A DNA stretch of 38,029 nucleotides, from contig CANPBB010000014.1 in the NCBI GenBank assembly GCA_947572235.1, positions 1-38,029 of the forward strand. Reading direction: 5' to 3'. Shown here piece after piece: positions 32,361 to 38,029 of this stretch. A program made the translations under genes and the position numbers. Below the pieces are notes generated by a model. It was not told the origin of the DNA. It did not search any database and saw only the letters and a program-made list of their open reading frames with translations. The stretch is from an uncultured Clostridia bacterium. GTDB lineage: Bacteria > Bacillota > Clostridia > Oscillospirales > Oscillospiraceae. Positions within the stretch are counted from its first letter, which is position 1. Each line of letters opens with the position of its first letter.

Positions 32361-33236
32361 ATGAACCTGCAAAAGTGCGAGGCACTGCTGAAGGCCATCG
32401 AACTGGGGAGCATCAGCCGGGCGGCGGACCAGATGGGGTACACCCAGTCCGCCGTCAGCCGAATGATCGCGGATTTAGAGAGCGAGTGGGACATGGAGCT
32501 GCTGCGGCGCAGCCGCTCAGGGATCACAATCAGCTCCGCCGGGCAGCAGCTTCTGCCCATCCTCCGCGCCATCAGCGCCGACTGCGCCCAGCTAAAATAC
32601 ACGGTAAACGAGATGCACGGCCTCCACATCGGCCTCATCCGGGTAGGCACCTTCACCAGCATCGCCGACCAGTGGATCCCCAAGATGCTCACCTCCTTTC
32701 AGAGTCTCTATCCCAACATAGAGTTTGAGCTGATCAACAGCGAGATCTACTCGGACATTGAGGAGTGGATCCTCCGGGGCAAGGTGGACTGCGGCTTTGT
32801 AAGCCTCCCCACCGTCAACGACTTAAACACCCGCTTCCTCCGCCGGGACATGCTGGTGGCGGTGCTGCCGGAGCACCACCCCCAGGCGAAAGCGGATACC
32901 TTCCCCATTGAGGCGCTGGAGGGAGCGCCCTATATTATGATCAAGGAAGAGGACGACTACGAGATCCGCCGCTTTTTGGACTCCCTGCCCTACCGCCCCA
33001 AGCTCCGCTTTGAGGTGAGCAGCGACCACACCACTTTGGCCATGGTGGAGAGCGGCCTTGGCATCAGCATCATGCACTCCCTGATGGCGGACAACGGCCG
33101 CTACCGGGTGGTCTGGAAGCCCTTCGACAACCCCCAGTACCGCAGCGTAGGCATCGCCACCGCCAAAAACGCCCGCCTCTCCAGCATCACAAAATTCTTC
33201 ATCGACCACGTCTGCGAGCAATTCGCGCTCGATTGA
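32361..33236 (+). CDS. LysR-family transcriptional regulator, probable regulator of ornithine degradation
   Basis: A 291-residue LysR-type regulator. The N-terminal winged helix-turn-helix is clear (AIELGSISRAADQMGYTQSA then VSRMIADLESEWDMELLRRS). The effector-binding domain follows: LHIGLIRVGTFTSIADQWIP begins it, and VESGLGISIMHSLM is typical of its end. ATG 32361 is chosen because GGAGG lies six bases upstream; an earlier in-frame ATG at 32316 has none. It is divergent from ord with overlapping promoters, so it most likely controls the ornithine cluster in response to ornithine or an intermediate; that effector is inference. Its stop TGA (33234-33236) lies within a palindromic repeat. Confidence 0.92.
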   Translation: MNLQKCEALLKAIELGSISRAADQMGYTQSAVSRMIADLESEWDMELLRRSRSGITISSAGQQLLPILRAISADCAQLKYTVNEMHGLHIGLIRVGTFTSIADQWIPKMLTSFQSLYPNIEFELINSEIYSDIEEWILRGKVDCGFVSLPTVNDLNTRFLRRDMLVAVLPEHHPQAKADTFPIEALEGAPYIMIKEEDDYEIRRFLDSLPYRPKLRFEVSSDHTTLAMVESGLGISIMHSLMADNGRYRVVWKPFDNPQYRSVGIATAKNARLSSITKFFIDHVCEQFALD

Positions 33237-33660
33237 AATCCGAGGCTTTCAATTGAAAAGGCCTGCGCTTCGCTCTGCGCCTCGCCCCCGACCCCCGCGG
33301 GGAGGTCAGGGGGGCGACGCTCGCTCCGCGAGAAGTATTTTTCCGAAAACGCGGTTTCCTCTGCGCTCCGCGCTCGCGTGAAATCTCCGGATTTCACGCG
33401 AAAAGGCCTGTCCTCCGCTCTGCGCCTCGCCCCCGACCCCCGCGGGGAGGTCAGGGGGTCGACGCTCGCTTCGCGAGAAGTATTTTTTCCAAAAACGCGG
33501 TTTCCTCTGCGCTCCGCGCTCGCGTGAAATCTCCGGATTTCACGCGAAAAGGCCTGCCCTCCGCTCTGCGCCTCGCCCCCGACCCCCCGCGGGGAGGTCA
33601 GGGGGGCGGCACTCGCTTCGCGAGAAGTATTTTTTCCAAAAACGCGGTTTCCGGAAAAAA
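33231..33660. repeat. Tandem array, three units of about 146 bp
   Basis: The landmark AAAAGGCCTG recurs at 33256, 33401 and 33547, giving periods of 145 and 146 bp. Each unit has a GAAATC..GATTTC palindrome (outer arms CGCGT/ACGCG in units 2 and 3), a CTCTGCGCCTCGCCCCCGAC block, a CCCGCGGGGAGGTCAGGGG palindrome, CGAGAAGTATTTTT and AACGCGGTTTCC. The last element is the inverse of the GGAAACCGCG start of the 110-bp modules. Unit 1 overlaps the LysR stop. No protein is encoded. Confidence 0.9.
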
Positions 33661-33842
33661 TGATTTCAATTTATTTCGCGTCTGCGGACGCGAACCCCTG
33701 CCGGGGGCTTAGGGGCGGGAAACCTGTAAAGTTTCCCGCCCCTTATGATGGATAAAAATCGTCCGGCTTCGTCGGGCACATTCACTCCTCGCTCCAGCTT
33801 CCCCCTGACTATTTATGCACTTTTCCCAAATTTCTATTCTCC
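33661..33842. other. Intergenic region with hairpins
   Basis: AGGGGCGGGAAAC (33711-33723) pairs with GTTTCCCGCCCCT (33731-33743), a 13-bp stem with 7-nt loop. CGCGT/ACGCG near 33677-33692 forms another. They may end transcripts from the LysR side. No gene is seen. Confidence 0.5.
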
Positions 33843-33871
33843 TTGACAGGAAACTTGCCGCTTGTTACAAT
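33843..33871 (+). promoter_or_regulatory. Promoter of the amidohydrolase operon
   Basis: TTGACA (33843-33848), 17-bp spacer and TACAAT (33866-33871). Transcription would start near 33878, about 50 nt upstream of the first ATG. Confidence 0.85.
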
Positions 33872-33926
33872 AGGGCCACATCGCAGGCGGCGCCAGAGGA
33901 CCGCCAAGAAAAAGGAGGAGCCCCTT

Positions 33927-35348
33927 ATGAAGGTCGATCTGCTGATCCACGCCCCCCATATGTACACCATGGCCGGGGAGGGCTTAGGCTACCGGTGCGG
34001 CGAGAGCGTGGCAGTGGACAGAGGAAAAATCGTGGCCGCAGGCCCGCGGGAGGCGCTGGAGGGCGCCTACACCGCCGAGCGGACGGTGGAGGGACGCCAT
34101 CACGTCCTCCTCCCCGGCTTTGTGGACTGCCACATGCACACCCGCCACGCGGTCTACCGGGGGGTGGCGCAGGACATCACCAACTGGATGTGGGGCGGCG
34201 TGGCCCCCTTTGAGGCCGCCGGCACCTCCGCCGCCCGCCGATCCGGCAGCCGCCTTGCCATGGCGGAGGCCCTGATGAGCGGCACCACCACCGTAGGGGA
34301 CGACGGGCCGGACCTGACCGGGGCGGCGGAGACTGCCGCGGACTTCGGCCTCCGGGCCAACCTGAGCCCCCGGATTCGGGAGGTGGACATGGGAGCCTAC
34401 AGCCCCGGAGAGCTCTACCGCTTCTTCCCCAGCTTAGGCCAGGAGTCCTTGGACGCCTGCCTGAATCTCTTCGACCGCTTCCACAACTACGACAACGGGC
34501 GCATCCGCGTCCTCTTCGGCCCCCAGGGGGCGGACTTTGTCAGCCGGGAGCTGATGGTGCGGGTCTGCCGCATGGCCAAGGAGATGGGCACCCGGGTCCA
34601 TATGCACTTCTCCCAAGGCAGCCGGGAGGACGAGCAGATCCATCTCCGCTACCACATGCGCCCGGTGGCCTACTTGGACTCCCTGGGCGTCATTGACGAA
34701 AACCTCATCGCCGTCCACCTCTCCAGCGCCACAGAGGAGGAGGTGGCCTTGACGGCCAGGCGGGGGGCCAGCATGATCTTCTGCCCCTCCTCCATCGGCG
34801 TCATCGACGGGGAGGTCCCCCCGGCCAAGATCTTTCTGGACCACGGCGGCTTGGTGGGCCTTGGCAGCGACCAGTCCCCAGGCAATAACAACCACAATAT
34901 GTTCAACGAGATGAAGCTGGCGGCGGTGCTGAACAAGTGCAAGTACGGCACCCCCCTCCTCTTCCCGGCGTGGAAGGTCCTGCGCATGGCCACCATCGAG
35001 GGCGCCCGGGCCATCGGCTTAGGGGACGTCACCGGCTCCATCGAGCCGGGCAAGGCGGCGGACCTGATCCTCATCGACCTGCGCCAGCCCAGCCTCAGCC
35101 CGGTGATCACCACCCCCATGCGCAACATCGCGGCCAACCTGGTCTACGCCGGCCGTGGCCATGAGGTGGACACGGTCATCGCCGCCGGCAAGCTCCTGAT
35201 GGAGCACCGCCGCCCCCTGACCTTCGACTTGGACGAGGTCTTAGACAGTGTCCAGCAGGAAGCCGAGGCCCTCGCAGAGCGCGCCGCCCCCCGCTTCCAG
35301 GAGACCAACAGCATCATAGCGGAATACATGCGCAGCGATCAGTTATAA
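33927..35348 (+). CDS. Amidohydrolase of the ATZ/TRZ (SsnA-like) type
   Basis: A 473-residue metal-dependent hydrolase or deaminase. The expected metal ligands are H69 and H71 (DCHMHTRH), H227 (RVHMHFSQ), H264 (AVHLSS) and D315 (LGSDQSPGNNNHN). IEGARAIGLGDVTGSIEPGK and ADLILIDL are the family's C-terminal motifs. Relatives deaminate or dechlorinate purine, pyrimidine, triazine and guanidine rings. Where most members have HxHxxE, this one has HMHFSQ: Gln230 replaces the usual Glu that helps proton transfer. AAAAAGGAGG precedes ATG 33927. First of a four-gene plus-strand operon with a strong promoter. The substrate cannot be told from sequence. Confidence 0.88.
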   Translation: MKVDLLIHAPHMYTMAGEGLGYRCGESVAVDRGKIVAAGPREALEGAYTAERTVEGRHHVLLPGFVDCHMHTRHAVYRGVAQDITNWMWGGVAPFEAAGTSAARRSGSRLAMAEALMSGTTTVGDDGPDLTGAAETAADFGLRANLSPRIREVDMGAYSPGELYRFFPSLGQESLDACLNLFDRFHNYDNGRIRVLFGPQGADFVSRELMVRVCRMAKEMGTRVHMHFSQGSREDEQIHLRYHMRPVAYLDSLGVIDENLIAVHLSSATEEEVALTARRGASMIFCPSSIGVIDGEVPPAKIFLDHGGLVGLGSDQSPGNNNHNMFNEMKLAAVLNKCKYGTPLLFPAWKVLRMATIEGARAIGLGDVTGSIEPGKAADLILIDLRQPSLSPVITTPMRNIAANLVYAGRGHEVDTVIAAGKLLMEHRRPLTFDLDEVLDSVQQEAEALAERAAPRFQETNSIIAEYMRSDQL

Positions 35349-35453
35349 CCGCCCTGCCGCCGATTTCCGCCGCATATTTAGCACATTTGGATTGTCCCGC
35401 CGCGCGGGACGCCGCAGCTCCTGATTCCACACTCAACGAAAGGGGGTTTGCCC

Positions 35454-36335
35454 ATGCAAACCACACTCCCCACCGGCGAGGGCATCCGATGGCCGGAGGG
35501 CCGGCAGATCGCCGTCCTCCTGACCTTCGACTTTGACGCGGACCGCCTCCAGAGCGCCTACTTCCGCCAAGAGGACCTCCCCTTCGCCGACCGCTCCCGG
35601 GGCCTCTACGGCCCGGACGAGGGCCTGCCCCGCATTCTGAACATGCTATCGCGCCAGAACGTCCCCGCCACCTTCTTCGTCCCCGGCGTCATCTGCCGGC
35701 GCTGCCCGGAGCAGGTGCGGGCCATCGCCGCCGCCGGCCACGAGATCGCCGCCCACGGCGACGCCCACGACAGCCACGGCGCCCTCCTCTCCCTGGAGGA
35801 GGCCCGCTTGGACATGGAGCGGGCTGAGGCATCCATCGCCGCGATCACCGGGAAAAAGCCCGTGGGCTGCCGCCTCCCCGGCGGCTACCAGCAGAGCCAC
35901 ACCGTGGACCTGCTCCTAGAGCGGGGCTACCGGTACAGCTCCGCCGTCAACCCGGCCAAGTGCTGCGACTGGGCCTACTGCTACCAGCGCCAAGGAAAAA
36001 AGCAGCCCCTGGTGGAGTTCTCCACCGACCCCATGTTAGAGGATCTGCCCTACTACTTCTTCACCTTCGTGCCGCCCCACCACAAGGCGTCCTACAACAA
36101 CGCCGTGGTCCGGGAGATCTGGCAGGACGAGTTTGACGGCCGCCGGCAGGAGGGGGATAAATTCCTCTGCCTGAAGCTCCACCCGGCCCTCATCGGCCGC
36201 GCCAGCCGCTGCAAAATGCTGGAGGAGCTGATTGTCTACATGAAAGGAAACGGCGCTTGGTTCGCCTCCTGCGAGACGGCGGCGGACTACGTCATAGCCC
36301 AAAACGGCCTGACAGGAGAGGGGGATGCGCCATGA
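35454..36335 (+). CDS. Polysaccharide deacetylase-fold hydrolase (HpPgdA/PuuE-like), paralogue 1
   Basis: A 293-residue NodB-fold (CE4-like) hydrolase. Metal-site residues are visible: D26/D28 in LTFDFDADR, the H101-x3-H105 pair in AAHGDAHDSH, and RLPGGY at the motif 3 position. GLYGPDEGLPRILNMLSRQN and PATFFVPG are hallmarks of the HpPgdA group, some of which open cyclic imides or allantoin rather than deacetylate sugars. No signal peptide is present, so a cytoplasmic small-molecule substrate is likely. ATG 35454 follows AAAGGGGG by seven bases. It overlaps the next, paralogous gene by ATGA, so the two are coupled, perhaps as a hetero-oligomer or two successive steps. Confidence 0.87.
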   Translation: MQTTLPTGEGIRWPEGRQIAVLLTFDFDADRLQSAYFRQEDLPFADRSRGLYGPDEGLPRILNMLSRQNVPATFFVPGVICRRCPEQVRAIAAAGHEIAAHGDAHDSHGALLSLEEARLDMERAEASIAAITGKKPVGCRLPGGYQQSHTVDLLLERGYRYSSAVNPAKCCDWAYCYQRQGKKQPLVEFSTDPMLEDLPYYFFTFVPPHHKASYNNAVVREIWQDEFDGRRQEGDKFLCLKLHPALIGRASRCKMLEELIVYMKGNGAWFASCETAADYVIAQNGLTGEGDAP

Positions 36336-37150
36336 ACTGGCCCAACAACGGACGTATCGCGGTGATGATGGCCTTCGACCTGGACGGGGAGTCCCTCTGG
36401 GAGGCCAACCACACCCCTATCGACACCCTGAACGCCCCCCGGGGCAGCTATGGCCCTATCCAAGGCATGCCCCGCATCCTGAACCTGCTGGACAGGCACG
36501 GTATCCCCGCCACCTTCTTCGTCCCCGGCATCACCGCCGAGCGATACCCGGAGGTGGTCCGGGAGATCGGCCGCTGCGGCCACGATATCGGCTACCACGG
36601 CTACATCCACGAGACCAGCAGCGACCGGGACACCGAGCACCAGGACATGCTCCGGGCGGAGCAGCTGATGTATGCGCTCACCGGCCAGCGCCTTGTGGGC
36701 CACCGAGGCCCCGACGGCGGCCTCTTTGACTACAGTCTCCAGCTCCTCTTGGATCACGGCTACATCTACAGCTCCAACTACCGCAACAGCGACGGCCCCT
36801 GCCTCCACCGCCTTGACGGCAGGGAGGTCCCCCTGGTGGAGCTGCCCAAGGACTCCATCTTCGACGACACCGTCTACGACATGTACGCGGACCGGAACTA
36901 CCAGTCCGCCGCCTTCCTGCGCAGTGCCCGGGACTTCTGCCAGATCTGGCGGGACGAGTTTGACGCTTTGGCTGAGGAGGGGAGGATGCTGAACTTCGTC
37001 CTCCACCCCCAGTTCATCGGCCGCGCCAGCCGCCTGAACGCCCTCAGCGATCTGATCGCCTACATGAAGGACAACGGCGCCTGGTTCGCCACCAACGCCG
37101 ACACCGCCCGCCACGTCCTGCGCCAGCGGGGCTATGAGGTGGTGGTTTGA
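36332..37150 (+). CDS. Polysaccharide deacetylase-fold hydrolase (HpPgdA/PuuE-like), paralogue 2
   Basis: A 272-residue paralogue of the preceding protein. The site shows D16/D18 (AFDLDGES), H89-x3-H93 in YHGYIHETS and HRGPDGG at the motif 3 position. HGYxHE is characteristic of HpPgdA-type enzymes; paralogue 1 has HGDAHDS instead, so the active sites differ and the substrates may too. RGSYGPIQGMPRILNLLDRH and PATFFVPG are shared by both. No signal peptide. ATG 36332 overlaps the upstream stop and has AGGAGAGGGGG in front. The lipoprotein gene follows after one base. Gene duplication within the operon is the simplest origin. Confidence 0.87.
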   Translation: MNWPNNGRIAVMMAFDLDGESLWEANHTPIDTLNAPRGSYGPIQGMPRILNLLDRHGIPATFFVPGITAERYPEVVREIGRCGHDIGYHGYIHETSSDRDTEHQDMLRAEQLMYALTGQRLVGHRGPDGGLFDYSLQLLLDHGYIYSSNYRNSDGPCLHRLDGREVPLVELPKDSIFDDTVYDMYADRNYQSAAFLRSARDFCQIWRDEFDALAEEGRMLNFVLHPQFIGRASRLNALSDLIAYMKDNGAWFATNADTARHVLRQRGYEVVV

Positions 37151-37151
37151 C

Positions 37152-37973
37152 ATGGCCCGCCCCGCCGCCGCGCGCCTCCTCGCCGCCGCCCTGTCGCTGT
37201 CCCTCCTCACCGGCTGCGCCGGCTGGAACCGCCCGGGCATAGACGACATGGCCGAGGACTTCTTCGCCGCCCTGGACGCCCGCGATCAGGAGGCCCTCCA
37301 GTCCCTCTTCGCCCCCAGCGTCCTCTCCGCGGACCCCCGCCTGCCCGAGAGCGTTGAATCCCTCCTCGCCCTCTGCTCCGGCCCCACGGAGACCTGGCGC
37401 ACCGACGCGCCCCCCAGCGTCTCCACCCGCCGGGGCGGCCCCGCCTTCCGAAGTGTCTCCAACTGGTACCCGGTGACTGCCGGCGGTACAAACTACTACT
37501 GCCTGATCCGCTATACCAGCATAGACGAGGAGCACCCGGAGAACGAGGGCCTCCAGAAGGTGATCTTCGTCACGGAGAAGGTCCGGTGCAGCGAGGAATT
37601 CAACCGCACTTGGAAGGACCTTCCCTTGGGCCTCCACGTCCTCACCGAGGCGGAGGGCGACTATGAGACCTGCCGCATCGGCGGCCGCGCCTTCCGCTGC
37701 ACCCCCACCCCCCAGCCCCCGACCTTGGAGGACATCTCAGCCTTTTTAGAGACAGAAACCAGCCAAGCCGCCTTCCTCTCCCGCTTCGGCCCTCCCAACG
37801 CCGTCTCCCCCTACTCCGACGCCTTCCTCTACTACGCCCTCCCCGACGAGGACGGGGAGAAGCGGTACGCGGAGATCCATTTCACCGGCGAAAACAACAC
37901 CGCCCAAACCCTCCTCCTCTGGTCCGAAAACGGCTACCGCGCCCTGGAGGTCCCTTGGCGAGCCGAGGAATAA
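37152..37973 (+). CDS. Lipoprotein of unknown function (DUF5104-like)
   Basis: A 273-residue lipoprotein whose signal ends LLTGC (Cys22). The mature N-terminal half (DDMAEDFFAALDARDQEALQ, SLFAPSVLS) resembles the DUF5104 family of Firmicutes lipoproteins, with an NTF2-like pattern (small alpha+beta domain). The C-terminal half (EDISAFLETETSQAAFLSRF then GPPNAVSPYSDAFLYY) is less familiar. ATG 37152 is one base after the upstream stop and lacks a strong ribosome binding site, suggesting translational coupling. Its place in a hydrolase operon suggests an envelope partner such as a binding or sensing protein, but this is a guess; it may also be an independent gene. Confidence 0.75.
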   Translation: MARPAAARLLAAALSLSLLTGCAGWNRPGIDDMAEDFFAALDARDQEALQSLFAPSVLSADPRLPESVESLLALCSGPTETWRTDAPPSVSTRRGGPAFRSVSNWYPVTAGGTNYYCLIRYTSIDEEHPENEGLQKVIFVTEKVRCSEEFNRTWKDLPLGLHVLTEAEGDYETCRIGGRAFRCTPTPQPPTLEDISAFLETETSQAAFLSRFGPPNAVSPYSDAFLYYALPDEDGEKRYAEIHFTGENNTAQTLLLWSENGYRALEVPWRAEE

Positions 37974-38029
37974 CCCCCCGCCGCAGGAGGAAACATACCA
38001 AAACGGCCAGCCGAAACCCCGCCCCCACG
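37974..38029. other. Window end, no feature seen
   Basis: Fifty-six bases after the last stop codon. GCAGGAGGAAAC near 37983 could be the ribosome binding site of a following gene, but the window ends. Confidence 0.3.

Noticed and set aside
33231..33660. CRISPR array
   Set aside because: The units are 146 bp and repeat along their whole length, with no alternation of short repeats and unique spacers, and no cas genes are present.

Overview
The window looks like chromosome of a GC-rich, Gram-positive gut anaerobe of the Clostridia, most likely an Oscillospiraceae relative (Flavonifractor, Lawsonibacter or Oscillibacter type). Supporting signs are AGGAGG-type ribosome binding sites, Firmicutes promoters (TTGACA/TATAAT, 16-17 bp spacers), LPxTG pili with class C sortase, an anaerobic ornithine-fermentation operon, and many GC-rich intergenic repeats. 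The taxonomic call is inference. No rRNA, tRNA or CRISPR array was seen.

Layout. 1-1150: rplM-rpsI on the minus strand, with promoter, structured leader and terminator. 1254-1967: a TtcA-like PP-loop protein. 1968-3963: a graveyard holding two inverted remnants of an integrase C-terminus around a decayed IS110-type transposase. 3964-6358: a GH3 (NagZ-like) lipoprotein and an AlaX-type alanyl-tRNA editing protein. 6359-7935: an intergenic repeat region and a multiply frameshifted gene. 7990-9905: a CAP-domain secreted protein and a transglutaminase lipoprotein with their own promoter.

10028-20130 (minus strand) is a sortase pilus operon. In transcription order it encodes a coiled-coil protein, signal peptidase I, a 1441-residue adhesin, the major LPETG pilin, a class C sortase, a minor LPQTG pilin and a second sortase. 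The adhesin carries 17 N-terminal HxHxxxC repeats and a fibro-slime domain. The signal peptidase would process precursors, the class C sortase would polymerise the shaft, and the second sortase may anchor it. A promoter with a roughly 270-nt leader precedes the operon, and a second, look-alike promoter and strong hairpins lie further upstream.

21049-21966 is an EamA transporter. 22349-32073 (minus strand) is the ornithine degradation cluster, transcribed ord-ortA-ortB-oraS-oraE-(GlmL-like ATPase)-orr. L-ornithine is racemised (Orr), rearranged by the B12/PLP aminomutase (OraS/OraE) to 2,4-diaminopentanoate, oxidised (Ord) and cleaved thiolytically (OrtA/OrtB) to D-alanine and acetyl-CoA. A divergent LysR regulator (32361-33236) shares an overlapping promoter region with ord. 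Intergenic repeat blocks sit at the 3' ends of orr, ord and LysR, and a 1.26-kb repeat island splits the cluster after oraE.

33927-37973 (plus strand) is a compact operon: an amidohydrolase of the ATZ/TRZ type, two paralogous HpPgdA/PuuE-like polysaccharide-deacetylase-fold hydrolases and a lipoprotein. It may act on a cyclic amide, ureide or nucleobase-like substrate, but this is inference from family membership only. The best candidates for something undescribed are the Cys/His-repeat pilus adhesin, this hydrolase operon, and the family of palindromic repeats that supplies stop codons to neighbouring genes.
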